NCBI GenBank assembly: GCA_014964245.1
Contig: JACVYH010000002.1
Coordinates: 3,065,501-3,129,500, forward strand
Length of the DNA stretch: 64,000 nt
Source of the DNA: Nannizziopsis barbatae
Taxonomy: Eukaryota; Ascomycota; Eurotiomycetes; Onygenales; Nannizziopsiaceae
Direction of reading: 5' to 3'
In this document: one piece after another, positions 46,172 through 58,696 of the stretch
How the letters are laid out: each line of letters begins with the position of its first letter
Position numbering within the stretch: position 1 is the stretch's first letter
The notes under the pieces: model-generated
Told to the model about the DNA's origin: nothing
Database searches by the model: none
What the model saw: the letters and a program-made list of their open reading frames with translations, nothing else
Translations under genes and position numbers: made by a program

Positions 46172-48354
46172 CCTGCCAACAAGAAAAAATAAAAACACAA
46201 ACCAAAACGGCTCTTCTCCCCGAACCTGGACTGTTTCGAAAGTTTTCACCATCACGTCAATCGATCGACACTCCAATCCACACTCTCCCTATCTCGATCG
46301 ATCAAGTCTCCGCGATTATCAAGTCGGTTCTCGATTACGGTTGGTCCGAAGCGAGCACATGTCATGCGTTGATCCGGGATCGTCGTTGCTCTCCCGTGTC
46401 TCCTCTCTGTGTCTCTCCTTAACTCAGATCCGCTTCTGTCTCTCTCTCCGTCTCGTCTCTCTATACTCTTTCTCTATATCGTCCATCTCTCTCTGTCCAC
46501 GGCCCTTCCGCCACCCACCCGCCACCGGTCTCGCTGCGCTTAATTTTCCCGACCAAAACATAAACTTCCACTCACTCTACCATAACCAAGATATGGACAC
46601 TGTTATCCATCAAGCTGTACGTCAATCGGCTTGTCGGAGTATTCTTTGCTCTAGTCTTGTGGGTCAGCCATTGTGGGTGGGGTATGAGAATCGGATATCA
46701 GAAATCTTATGTTTTGGGAGGAGAAAACAAAAGTGATAGCGCAGGTCAGGGCAGCGGCGGCGACACACCAGGAACTGGAATACTTTTGATATTGTGGATA
46801 TTGGAAAAGTGGGCTAGCGAGCGAGCCAGAGAGAGAGACAGGTAGTAAGAGGAAGCCTGAGATGCGGAGTAGCAGCTGGAAGCTGGGACCAAAAAAAGAG
46901 GAAAATAGTATTCGTCATAATGCGATGTCAATGGGATCATGGAAGTTGAATTGTGGCTTGATCTTGGTCTTCCTGAGTGCGCACGGATAATCTGGGAATA
47001 AAGATTGGAAGGGTTACAATGAGACAGATCAGCCAATTCTGCAGCAATTCCATGCCATGCATGCTGTGGTTGTGAGAGAGAGCCGGAGAGAGCCAGGATG
47101 AGAGCGGCCATGAGAGAGACAAGACACAAGACCTGCCGAGATAACTTCACGACGAACAGCCCAACGCAGTTCAGGATGAAGTTCTTCTTCCCATCGCCGA
47201 CTCAGCGGCACGACTCAGCGACTGTTGTGATCAATTGTTATTTCTCTTCCTCTTCCTTCTCTTCTTCTTCTTCTTCTTCTTCTTCTTTCTCTTCTTCTCT
47301 TCTTGTTTCTTGTTCTGCATCCTTCTTCATCTTCTTCGTTCACGCTAAACAGACAAGAGTGTCTTGACTCCATTGTGCTTGGCACACACCAACAACCCCC
47401 TGCATCCTCACAACTGCAAGTCAACACCCTCCCCTGGTTAAACTGCTAGTTCCTAGTGAGAATCTGCACAATCCACGTCGTGTCCTCCACTATCGTCTTG
47501 CCCATCTCTTTTTCCTTCCCTCTTGTTTTCTCCTCTTCTTCCGCCAGCTTCCGCTCTTCACTTTTGTGTTGTTGCTTTTGTTTTGCTGCTCTCTCTCAGT
47601 TTGGTGTTTGCTCAATCCTCACTTGTGCCCTTACTTATTTATTTCCTCTTCCTCTGTTCACTTTTCGGCGCATCTTCTTTCTTCCTCCCTTCTTTACCCT
47701 ACACAATTCGACTACGTCATTGTGTTTCTTAATTTTTTTTTTCTTTTCGTCCATTCTCAGGGTTCTTCTTCTCAGCTGCAATTTGGATCCTCACAAACCT
47801 CCAACTGTCCTTTTTGCTTTCTTGCTAGGTTCATCATTCTCCTTTTTCTGTGTTGTCGCTATGTCTCAACTTCGCGGAAAGTACCGTCTCCTTGCTAACC
47901 ATGATGCGCCTTTTTTCTTTTGCAAAAACAGACACGCGAGTCCTGCTTCAGTCTCTCTTCGAGAATACCTAACATCGTATTCCGTTCGATCCTCGTCTCT
48001 CCTTAACGACTCCCTACGAAGCCAACGGCCGTATTTGCATTTTATTGCAGTCTGCCCGACCTTTTATTTTCGAGGTATGTCAATCTCTCGCTGTTTGCTT
48101 TTTGCGCCGTCGCTCAATGCGCGTTGCGACGCGATTCATGTTGTGGTGCTCGGGAGGGTCGTTCGCTCAATACGCGATGTGTCTCTCCCTCACTCACTGT
48201 CTCCCGCCCGCTCACTCGCCGTCGCTCTCTCTCTCTCTTGCTGTCGCGAAGCCAATTGGATTAGGCTAACATTCCTTTTCTTCTTCTTTGCGTTGTAGAT
48301 TTACCACGGTTATTCTCCTAACGAATTATCTTTTTTCCTGCGAAGAAAATCATC
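45240..48354 (+). promoter_or_regulatory. Polypyrimidine-rich leader/promoter of the Csx1-like gene
   Basis: About 3.1 kb that is strongly C/T-rich on the coding strand, with CT microsatellites (45515-45549, 46117-46167), a TCT run near 47263-47285 and many TTTTC words. A TTGTAG acceptor lies at about 48298 next to the start region, compatible with 5'-UTR introns. The open frames here (for example 47456-48298) are low-complexity Ser/Phe/Leu products of the pyrimidine bias and lack good starts. I read this as promoter plus a long 5' leader; a noncoding transcript cannot be excluded. Confidence 0.55.
46117..46167. repeat. (CT)n microsatellite
   Basis: About 51 bp of CT dinucleotide repeat. A second array of about 35 bp is at 45515-45549. 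Confidence 0.92.
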
Positions 48355-49812
48355 ATGTCGTTCCAAAACTTCGATCAATTCCAGGGCCAGCATGGTGCTG
48401 CTGAGACTCCTGCTAATCCCGGTGCCGGCGCAGCTCCTCCAGCTGATACCGCTATGACTGGCCAGGCTGAGCCGACTCCTCCTGGTTTCCAGGGTGCCGC
48501 TCCCGGCGAGGCCGCTCCCGCTGCTGGTGCGCAGCAGGGTGGTGAAGGAAAAACTACTCTTTGGTGAGTCTCTGCTTTAACTTCGTTGTTGTCGATTTTT
48601 GTGTTTTTCGAGTTTATGCTCGCTGTTGTAGCCATTGAGTTTTTCGTTGCTGACCTAGATTCGATGTAGGATGGGTGAGCTTGAGCCGTGGATTGATGAG
48701 AACTTTATTCGCAACATCTGGTTCCAGATGGGCGAGCAGGTTAACGTCAAAATGATCCGTGACAAATTCTCTGGGTACGTCCCTTAGCTGGGTTTTAAGT
48801 CCTCACAACTCCTGTCGCTGACGAGGGTGTCACCTAACGTGTAGTAGTAACGCTGGATATTGCTTTGTCGATTTCGCCACTCCCGCCGCTGCCGCTAAGG
48901 CTTTGGGCGTCAATGGTAGTATCATGCCAAACACCAATCGCCCTTTCAAGCTTAACTGGGCTTCTGGTGGTGGTCTTTCTGACAGAAAGTTCGTTTATGA
49001 TCCTTTCCTTAGTCTTGTGCTGCGCATATGCTGACAGTAGATTGTTTAGCCGTGAGGATCGCACTCCTGAGTTCTCCATCTTTGTTGGCGATCTTGGTCC
49101 CGAGGTCAATGAATACGTTTTGGTTTCTCTCTTCCAAAGCCGTTTCCCATCTTGCAAATCCGCCAAGATCATGACTGATCCCATCTCCGGAATGTCTCGT
49201 GGCTACGGCTTCGTTCGCTTCTCCGACGAGACCGACCAGCAACGCGCTCTTACTGAAATGCAGGGTGTCTACTGTGGAAACCGCCCCATGCGTATCTCTA
49301 CCGCCACCCCCAAGAACAAGGGTCCCGGCGGTCCCGGCCAGATGGGCATGGGCCCCGGTGGACCTCAGCCCGGCGGCATGTATCCTCCAGCCATGGGTGG
49401 TCCTCCAATGGGCTACTACGGAACTCCCCAGCCAATGAACCAATTCACCGACCCGAACAACACCACCGTCTTCGTTGGCGGACTGTCTGGTTATGTCACC
49501 GAGGATGAGCTTCGCTCTTTCTTCCAGGGTTTCGGAGAAATCACTTACGTCAAGATTCCACCAGGCAAGGGCTGCGGTTTTGTTCAGTTCGTTCAGCGCC
49601 ATGCTGCTGAGATGGCTATCAATCAGATGCAGGGATATCCTATCGGTAACTCTCGCGTTAGACTCAGCTGGGGTCGTTCTCAGAACAATTCTGGTCCCGC
49701 TGGCACTCCTTATCGCCCGGCTCCTCCACCTCCGATTTATCCTTCTATGGGTATGCCTCCCTCCCACCAGTACGGTGGAGGGTTTGCTCCTATGAAGGTG
49801 AGTGATTCGTAA
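48355..49812 (+). CDS. csx1: Triple-RRM mRNA-binding protein (Csx1/TRNAU1AP-like)
   Basis: Four predicted exons, 48355-48563, 48670-48774, 48845-48988 and 49050-49812, about 406 aa. After a Pro/Ala/Gly-rich N terminus come three RRMs: the first starts TTLWMGELEPWIDENFIR across splice one and continues NAGYCFVDF; the second starts EFSIFVGDLGPEVNEYVL with RGYGFVRF; the third is TTVFVGGLSGYVTEDELR with KGCGFVQF. RRM1 and RRM2 are close; RRM3 follows a Gly/Pro/Met-rich linker. This is the Csx1/Nam8/Ngr1 family, which binds mRNA and in S. pombe controls stability of stress transcripts. Translation through 49800 ends MKVSDS; a GTGAGT there could splice to 49866 and end the protein just after MK. 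The gene has an unusually long C/T-rich leader. Confidence 0.87.
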
Positions 49813-52404
49813 ACACCCCATATGCGAGTGAACACAAGTCCAGGACAATAAAGCTGATTTGTCAGAAGTGAGATACCCGCGTTCTACGTTGATCTCGTTT
49901 AAAGCCACACCAGCAGGAGTTTTTCAACCGCAACCATTGCGCGCGTCGCCGTTTTAACGTCTTCATTTGGAGGGTCAAATATGAAAATATGGGGGGTGTG
50001 TGTTTCTTTTTTTTTTCTTCCGCTCGTCAAATTTGTGGTGTTGAAATCTTCCCACCAGCGACAAGAAAAAAAAACAAATGATGGCTTCTTTCTGACTTGC
50101 TCACTCTTGAATTTGAAAACCCCCAGTATGGGCTCTTGATGGGCGTTTCTTTTCTTATTTTCACTCTTGTCTCCTGTTGCTTCTCAAAAACGAACGAACG
50201 GACTTAATGTACTCGGGGAAACGTTTTTTCTCTCATGCGGATGTTGTTACTGTCTACTTGCGCTTTTTGCTTTTGTGCATTTCTTCTTTCTCTGACTTCG
50301 ATCTCGTCGAATATCGACTTGAAGAGCATTCAAGTGTTTTTTTTTGCTTTTTTTCTTATTAACCTCTGGTTGCTTTACTTCTTTTTCTTTCTTTACTTGA
50401 TTCCAAATTGACTGTGCAAATCTCTTATTCTTACTTCATTCTTCATTCTCCTTCTTTAACGTGTCCCACACTCCTACTACGCTACCTAGCTGCTTTTACG
50501 TGTGCTTCGCCTCTTGTGTTTTCATCCCAAAGGAACGTCTGGAAATGCGACTATGCCCCCAATCCCTTCTCGTCTGTATTCTTCGCGTCCGTCGGTCTCG
50601 CGACCCAGCCAAATTTGCAAAAAAGTTTCCTTACCGTTCACTTCACTACCCCCATTGCTTTTTACTGCTTTTCTTGTCACGGAACAGGCAAAATTGAGAA
50701 TGTGTGTCAACTCTCCCGTTCGTCTCCCTTTTCCTGCATGATGTTTACGTGTACAACAAAAACCTCCGCGCGCGTCCTTTGTTATCTCGAATTTGTCTTT
50801 TACCCATTCCCCTTTGCCCACTGCTATGCCCCCCAAACGTCTTCCCCAAATTCTTGCAGTTTCATTCCTTTTAATTCTACGAATGTGATGCTTTCTCGCT
50901 GTGACAATAGGTCTTGATGCTTGATTCTTCCTTCTCTAGCTTCTTCTCTCTTTTGTGTGATAACTGACTTGATGCTCGCCTCGCTCGTTCATTCTATTCT
51001 ATTCTATTATTACTTTTCCATTACTTGATAGCTTCTTTTTTCTTTCTCCGTATTTCCTAGTCTCGCTCTCCGTATTATGATCTCATTTCGATTCGGCTTT
51101 TTAATATTCCCCCCAATTCGTATGTCCCAATCATTTCTCTTTACGTCATCGTTTCAATTCTTCGCGCGCGTGTATCACACATATTCGTGAGTGTGTACAC
51201 GCTGCTTAATTTACTCTTCTTACTTTCCGGATAAATCGAAATGGTCCCAAAAGCAACGTTACTTTACGCATAGCATCGCATGGCAGATGAGAGATGGGGC
51301 GAAATTTGTATATCATGGCAATGCAAGCGAAGAAATGGACGGGTCCGAACCACAAGTTTACACTCACGATCACGGTTTTGTCCTCATGAGGAAAAAGGAA
51401 AAAAGTATGCACAATTATTGTACCTTTTGAATTTTCTTCTTGTTGTTTGCCGGATAGTATTTGGATTCTTTTCTACGCTGAGCCAGCACGGAGCAGGAGT
51501 CTGTTTTGCTTTCCTTGACTCAATTACTTATTTTATTTATTTCCTACCAGGAGGTGACTTGTAAGAATAAATTATCCCTTGTTCAAAAATACTTCCGTAT
51601 ACTCCGTACAATTCCTTCCTACTAATTTCTTACGCCCTCCGGCCTGATGGCGCAATGATGATGTGCATTATTTCCCTTCCCGTCCATCTTTCCCGATCGC
51701 AAGATTGCGTGCTGGAATGTTGTGCAGGGACCAAGATAAGGTTAAGCTTTCATGCAGGTCATCATTTTAGCGTCCACGTGGGCTGCCCTTCAAAGTTTTC
51801 TTCATGATGATGTCAGCACGATGCCAAGTGCCAAGAATAAGATCGGAGATATATTATTCCGTGGGATGTTCGAAAGAGGAAGCCTCCGAAATAGGCAATG
51901 ACAATAGCATACTTTGTACATACGTAGGGAAGGCACCAAATGATGCGTTCCTTCCAAGTTCGGACTTACCTCACGGGTGGCTCTTTCCGCTGTCGGGCAA
52001 CTAGGATGTGCCTGCCTGATTGAGTAATACCGAAAGAGGAAACAGCCGCCCTTCGTGCTTTCCTTGTAGAGGATATATACCGGGTCGCACTTTCCTTATC
52101 CTGCTCTGTATTGATTACCTATACCCTGTCGCCTCTCGAAACCAATTAGGAAAACACGATGGAGACAGTATTCTGTCCGTCCACGTGCCTGGTGCCATGT
52201 GCTTCCTTGTCTTGTTCTGCTCATTTCTCGTTTTTCATCAACGCATCTTTCCAAAAGTGGAGAAGCATTCAAATAGTCTTTATTCGCTGGTCTGGAGTTT
52301 TTGGCATTGCTATTATCTTTGTCGTTTTGCGAAGAAAGACCGGAACGCTTGCGCGGCAGTTAGTCTTTCTTGGACCGCTTCGATATACATAGATATATAC
52401 CGCC
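49813..52404. other. 2.6 kb T-rich noncoding region
   Basis: Downstream of the Csx1-like gene, still pyrimidine-rich on the plus strand to about 51150, so possibly a long 3' UTR or a second transcript. CCGTATACTCCGTAC at 51595-51609 is another copy of the dispersed motif. No coding gene was recognised; open frames are low-complexity. Confidence 0.45.
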
Positions 52405-53558
52405 ATGCATTACGGAGACTGGGAACTATCTCTCTTTGCTAGTGGGTCGAGGAAGCCTATTAAGGAGTTCAGGACCCGGTACTTTGTGCCTCCGGATCGT
52501 GGTGCGTCTGCTGAGTGTTCTAGATTTCCTTCGCTGCATTAAGTCCTTCAAAACAGTGCTAACCGGACTGCATTTTGATAATGGCGTTTAGAGCCTTCAA
52601 TTTTGCAGGCTTCGGCGTTATTCAACCCAACTAGCTATGATCTCCCGACCGCGTTATACACTCCGAATCATTCCGATCCTCCAAATGCTAGCTTGCAATC
52701 AGCCCTGCGTCATGTTCCTGTCCTATCGACCTTCGTTCCTAGCCTGCCGGAAGACACGTCGTTCAAGATTTCTGTGAATAGTTGGGAGAGACCGCGTCCG
52801 ACTCGGGCTTTGGGAGGCATGATGCAGCCAGGCGATTCTGTGATGCATGAGGTGCGGATTTTTATTGATGGGACTTGTGTCTCGTAAGTTGGGCTCTGGG
52901 GTGAATAACTTTATCAACACCTTTTTGCTGAGTGGATTTAGAACAAAGCTCTTTAACCAGGAGGCTCATTGGCCACAAGTAATCGGGAGCAGCGATCGGG
53001 ATACATTACGCTTTCCTCCATTTCACGAAGAGCTTGTCCGTCAGTTTCATTGGGATCGCGAAATGTACGGTCGGATCCGAGTTGTGATTGCAGAAGGATT
53101 TTCGAGACCTCGCTCTCCGGCGTTTGAACGCGTCAGGGATATCATCATGTTTTCCTTCCAGCATGCTCCATTGAGTAAGTAATAACAATCCAAGTCCCTG
53201 TCCTAATATCTGCTAATTCCATCGACTAGTCATCCTCGAACTGTGCGGTATCGCCTGGCCTAATCCCGGGATGTGGCTTCAAGGGCCCCCTTTGAACGGA
53301 AAGACGTATACCAAGGAAGATGATCCCCAGAGTCATTCGCCAAATAGGCAGGAGACCCGGCCCGCTGGTACAAACGTCGGTACTTACCAAACCACGTTGC
53401 ACTATAGGATTCCCTCGCTTCCTAGTATTGCGGACGATGTTTCAATGCCGGATGTAGCTTCAAGCAGGGCCAGCAGGGCTAGCAGCCGAGCCATATCTAC
53501 CAGTATGAGTATTGTGAAGGAGAATAGCGCGACGGCTGCGGCGGATGGTGAACAGTAA
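52405..53558 (+). CDS. Conserved fungal protein, function unknown
   Basis: Four predicted exons, 52405-52501, 52592-52883, 52942-53174 and 53230-53558, 316 aa. The first splice needs the GTTTAG acceptor at 52591 (branch GTGCTAAC), not the TTTGCAG 18 bp further, because only the former keeps the frame. The protein begins MHYGDWELSLFASG, contains EVRIFIDGTCVS, FHEELVRQFHWDREMYGRIR, VVIAEGFSRP, FERVRDIIMFSFQHAPL and ELCGIAWPNPGMW, and ends in a Ser/Ala-rich tail. The middle (residues about 50-225) looks like a compact beta-rich domain; the FSFQHAPL..LE..GIAWPNP..W pattern seems conserved among ascomycete hypothetical proteins. No enzyme motif is visible. Confidence 0.8.
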
Positions 53559-55920
53559 TCGGCTTATCAATGCGTTGAGCTTGCGATGTGTATACCTGTA
53601 CATTAGTTTAGTTCTTAGAGAATTGTCTATTCTCTCCTTTTGATATCCTTGCATACCCTTATGCCAAGTCCCCGATCGAACCATTAATCTACCCTATACA
53701 ACCTCCTGACACACCCCTTTAGCCTGAGAGTAATAATGGGCTTCAAGAGAGCAACATTAAAGACGATCATTACGCTCTTTTATAAGGAATCAGCATCAGG
53801 AGTTTCCAAAAATTGTAAAAACCCTTGACGAGGTACTATCATAATACCATTTTGCGCCTCACCTCCCATCTTTCTTGATAGAGAAGGTCTTAAAAGGTAT
53901 AGCGTTAATTCAGTATATCGTACTATTGCTGCCGATAATTATTAGTGAGCCAGGGTGGCTAGGTACCTAATTTTGATTGGAACTTCACGAATTTCTTCCC
54001 AACAACAGATCTAACATCGAACTACGAGGCCAACCGAATGGCGTGATTTAGCAACGGCAAAAGCCGAAGGAAAGGCAAAAGCAGTAGATAGGCAGAATAA
54101 TCATGTAGCTACTATGTATTTGCAAAACTGATAAATGAAAGGAATGAAGAAAGGCGGTAAGGATTGGGATCTTATTAAACTAGAGATTAAATGATATAGA
54201 TGGTAGTAGAAAACACTGTTACTGAATAGATAGGTAGATACAGTATGATATAATATACCCATAGCTCTCGTGCATGCATCCAGCAATATATACAGCCTCT
54301 TTGAAAGCATATGCATGAAGATGCAGCATACATATATATTTGACAGGAGACAAAAGTGAAAAAAATCAAATAAATATTTGAACTTGATAAAAAAAAGTAT
54401 TGATAACATGGAAAAAAAAAAAACTGAGCCTTCGAAAACCGCAGAATCAAGATTCTGCAAGTTTTCACTGAGACGGGCGGTTTAATGTAGCACCACCGTA
54501 TAAAATAGAAGATAGATATGGACACACACAAGAGATGGAAGAATGGACGAGGAGGGAGAAGAACTGCAGAGGAAGCGAGCATGCTTGTGAAGAAGTATGG
54601 AAAGACTTAATATGATCTGATCTGACATATTGTAGCTAAGATATAAACCTGTGAATCAAAATTTCAAGCAAAGGATAGTCAAGTAAGTAAAGTATTCAAC
54701 AGCATTAAGTAGAGAGAGAAGTAATCATTTGCATGGTCCCAAGTTTTTTCCCCCATACGAGAAATACACGCAAAACACACACACACACACATACATACAA
54801 AAAGATAATAAAAGAAAAGACACCAAAGGAAAATCAAATCCGCAATAAGAGCAAGGAAACAAGCCAGCAAGCAAAGCAAAACAATTGGGGAATATGAAGT
54901 CGAGTAGATATTCAAAAAATGAGAACGGATATAAAGAAGCCACAGAGCCGCGCGCGAGAGAACCGAGGAACGTACTACCGAATGTTTCTCCCCCCTGTTT
55001 TCAGTATTGGTTGTTTTTGTTTTCCTCACGCACACACGCCCGCCCCCTTTCATAGTAGCCAGCCCGATCCGACCCAACACCCGGTCCAGGGTAAGTAACG
55101 TTTCAGATCATGGAAGCTGGAAGAGAGAAAAAAGAATAAAAAAGAGAGGTGGAAGATGATAATTGCGGGAGAAAATGTGGAAAAGATAGAGCCGACGAAG
55201 AGTATGGAGATGCATGAATAAGATGTAAGTACTGATATGGATATTAAAGCTCAAAGCCAATAAGATATATGAAAAGAAAAGAAAATCAAAAAGGTGTGAA
55301 GGAGAGGAAGAAGCTCAAAGCATGAGATGCGGTATATCAAAAACAACGAAAAAAGATCAATTTCCAAAGTCACAAGCATCCAAAGAACAAGACAAAAAAT
55401 GGTTTGCAAACGCCATGTAGCACGAGGGTATGGATATTGGGCAGGTAGCTGGAGGTCTCTTTAATAAGCATTTTTGGTGGAGGAGCTAGAGCTCACAACG
55501 CGATGGATTGGATTGGATATTTTTTTTGGGTTGGTTGGGTGTCGCCTGGTGTATTCTAAACATTTTTTAAAAAAGGCAGAAGTGATTGAGGTGATAGATG
55601 GAGAGAGAGGAGGGAGGTGGTGTTGGGTATATATGTATGTTGGGTGATGTAGGCGGGTCGGACCGCGGAGAGAGAGAGAGGGTGTGTGTGGAAAAAGTAC
55701 AGCTGGACCGCCCGAGTGGGTAGGCATGAGAGGAGTCAAAAAAGAGGAGAGGAAATAAATGAACTGAGAGAGGATTCTGCGAGACAGAAAGAGGACAAGA
55801 GAGAGAGGGAGATGTATAAAACAGATAAAAAGAACAATATAAGAAGGCGCAAAGTAAAGAAAGGGAAGACGGAGGACAAACGAAGAGCAAAAGAGTAAGG
55901 AAGAAAAAGAGGAAAAGATT
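53559..55920. other. 2.4 kb noncoding, purine-rich (pyrimidine-rich on minus)
   Basis: Downstream of the SomA-like gene on its strand. The right part is A/G-rich on the plus strand, so C/T-rich in the SomA sense, with short CA and GA repeats. It may be 3' UTR. No gene was recognised. Confidence 0.45.
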
Positions 55921-58696
55921 TTACAAAGTATCAGCACCAGCCTCAACACCATCAGCATACGGTAGGCCAGAATCGAAATTGAAACCAGTTGGATCATCCG
56001 TATTATTGAGGAAAGTATCGAAATCGAACGTTTCCAAAATATCAGGACCATTCAGGTCATTGAAGTCGATATTGTAACTACTCTGTATTCGCGGGAAAAA
56101 AGTAATATTAGAACCCTGATCTACCACTTGCCTTTGAAAGGTATCACGGAGAGCTGGGTGGGGACTCACATCTGGCATATTCATATCCGAGAAGCCCATA
56201 TTCGGATCATGTTGCGGTTGCGGTGGGGGCTGAGGAGGTTGAGGAGGTTGTTGCTGTTGTTGTGGTGGGGGAGCTTGAGGAGGTTGCTGTGATAACTGCG
56301 GAGGTTGTTGTGGCTGACCCATCGCTTGCGGAGCTGGCGCGGAAGTAGGTTGTGGGCCGTTTGGCGCACCATTGGGACCGGGTTTATTGAAAGAGCTTGG
56401 GTGGACGGGTGTGATGGGTGTAGAGGGCGTAGGTGTTGGTGGTTCAAGATCCGCAGATGGTGTAGCGGCTGTGTTCGCGGCGTTGGCGGGGCCTTTGGAC
56501 TTTGGTGGACGCTATATCGGATATATGTTAGCACGTGTTTTGAGGCATGAGAGAAAACAGTTTAAAAAAATAACGCAGTATTGACCTTCATTACCTTTCT
56601 CGTATCCTTAGGTTCCTTCTTCTTCGGCGGTGGCTTATTCGACTGCTGGGGCGTTGGCGGCGCCAAATTGCCCGGCTGCGGAGAATTAGGTTGAACCCTA
56701 CCACCCACACCCGCGACAGGCGCCTGGGGTGGAGGCATGGCATTTCTCTCCTGCGGCGTACCAGCCGCTTGTGGCACCACCTGTCCCGGCTGCGGAGGTT
56801 GAGGCGCCATCATAGGCTGACCAGTCTGGGGATTTTGTTGCCAATTTGCTCCTGGTATCCTGTTAGCTGCTCCAGGCGGCTGTGGGCGGCCAGTCACCAT
56901 TGCATCCATGGGCTGAGCCATTTGTGCAGCAGTGGTGAACGCCGGGTTCGAACTTGGAGGTCGCATACCGTTCGGGCCGACGACGGCGTCGGGCTTCACG
57001 TTGAAGAATGCGCCGCCGCCGACTTGCATTTCTGGAGGCATCTGGCCACCTGCGAAGTTCATCGAGGCGGGAGAGCCTCGTCCTTGGCCCATGGTATCTC
57101 CGACGCTGGGGGATCCGGGAAGGCCGGTCTGGGGTAGTTTAGGCGTACCTCTTTTCATTTGTTCGCTAGGGTTCGGAGAGGCGCCGGTCCTGCTTCCTTG
57201 GGGAGACGTTCCGGGAGCGAGGCCTTGGACCATTCCGGGTTGACCGTCGGCGCGGGTCATGCTGTTCTGCTCCTCTCTGGCAAGCATGAGTCGACGTTTG
57301 TTCTGTTGTTCCAGGAGCATCAACTGCATCTGGTAGTCTTGGAGGGCGTGTTGGCCACCACCTGGCTGGGCGCCGGGAGTCTGCATGCCGGGTCTCATTT
57401 GAGCCATTTGGCCGTTGGGAGCAGTGAAGTATTCCGGAATAGGCAGCATTTGAGCCGCGTCGTGCATGGGGAGCACATCGGGTTGGTTAGGCATAACACC
57501 CGGATTCATTAAGCCATTAGGCATGCCCTGGTTATTCATAGCTGAGCGAGAGTGATGCAATGCTAGATTACTATTATATACCTGGAGAGACTTTGCTTGT
57601 ACCGCTGGGTTTTGCGATTGCAAGGAATGCAGCTGAGCTGGAGTCAAGGTTCTGGGGTTGATGCCGTGCTGCATCAACAGATTGTTGGTCTGTTGATTTG
57701 GCTGGCCCGGTAGCCCTTGCGATTGCGCACGTCCATTGGGAGTCATCTGTTGCCCGTTGACCTGTGCACCGTCGAGACGAGGACGCTTGGAAGGGGAGGG
57801 AGCGTTCTCGGAGGACGGTGACTGGGGTCGGTGGCCATTCATGTCCATGTCGGAGTGCTCGCGCTGCATCTGGTGATGCATCATCTGCGCTTTGCTCTGC
57901 TGGAGTTGCGCCATCTGTTGCGCGGTCCTAGTAGAGAGAGATGGGTAAGCCTTTGAACACATCCGGAGCAGAAGAGAAATGATATTGATGACATCATAGC
58001 ATACATGGTCTGAGGGTTGCCCGGCATCATCCCTTTCTGCATATTGGCTCGCATCATTCCGTTGCCGACGCCCATTCTATACTGGCCGGGCAGAAGCTGG
58101 GAGTTGCGATACAATTGGTTTTGATGGTTTTCGCGCATGCGATGTAGATTCTGCGTGAAGACGTCAGCGTGTCAGTGGAATTCCGATTAGTGTAAACTGT
58201 TTAGGCATACCTGGGTATGAGAAAGATACTGCGAAGCATCGGCGCTTTTAGGCTTCTTTCGTTGCGCCCAAAAGACATCCCAAAATAGATTGAACCAGTC
58301 AAAAAGGAATGAGGTCTGCTGCATATCTCCATTCAAGTTAGGTCGTGGAAGGTCATCGGGTATCTTCAGTTGCTTCATGTCGTCACTTCCATCATTGGCC
58401 ATGTCTGTATCTACACCATTCATTTCGCCGTCGCGATGATTCATCTTAGCCGAACCGGCGGTATTCATCAGGACGGCGGAGTCCTTGACGAGGGCTCTGG
58501 CACATTCGTAATAGCCTCGTTTCAGGAAGTAGTCGTAGATGTAGGTGTTGAGCTGGACGACCATCTGGTCGGAGGGAACGGTGGTATTGCTGTTTGGATC
58601 GCTCCGGGGCGCGGAGGAGCCGGTGTTCATCATGGGAACACCGCCGACGGGGCCTCCGGCCGCCGGATGCATCCCGTGCATGCTCATGGGGTTCAT
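55921..58696 (-). CDS. somA: LisH-domain developmental regulator (SomA/Som1/Flo8-like)
   Basis: Five predicted exons, 58211-58696, 58005-58150, 56595-57927, 56170-56511 and 55921-56082, 822 aa. The LisH motif is LNTYIYDYFLKRGYYECARA near residue 50, followed by SFLFDWFNLFWDVFWAQR (about 135-150), the hallmark of the Som1/Flo8 family. The rest is Gln/Pro/Met/Asn-rich with a basic patch (KPPPKKKEPKDTRK) and a C-terminal acidic/aromatic activation-like segment (YNIDFNDLNGPDILETFDFD). In Aspergillus and Magnaporthe these proteins act in the cAMP-PKA pathway and control adhesion, conidiation and virulence-related development in the nucleus, with LDB1-type partners. All splices keep the frame, including AT|G at exon 2/3 (MTAQQMAQL). 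Confidence 0.9.

Noticed and set aside
45965..46276. Minus-strand frames with Arg-Glu repeats
   Set aside because: They are translations of the CT microsatellite and have no other support.
47456..48298. 280-aa open frame upstream of the Csx1-like gene
   Set aside because: Begins with GTG and is Ser/Phe/Leu low-complexity, the expected product of C/T-rich DNA; no homologous features.
55461..56051. 196-aa minus-strand frame overlapping the SomA 3' end
   Set aside because: Out of frame with the SomA last exon and low-complexity Ser/Leu/Pro; the in-frame exon ending at 55921 explains the region.
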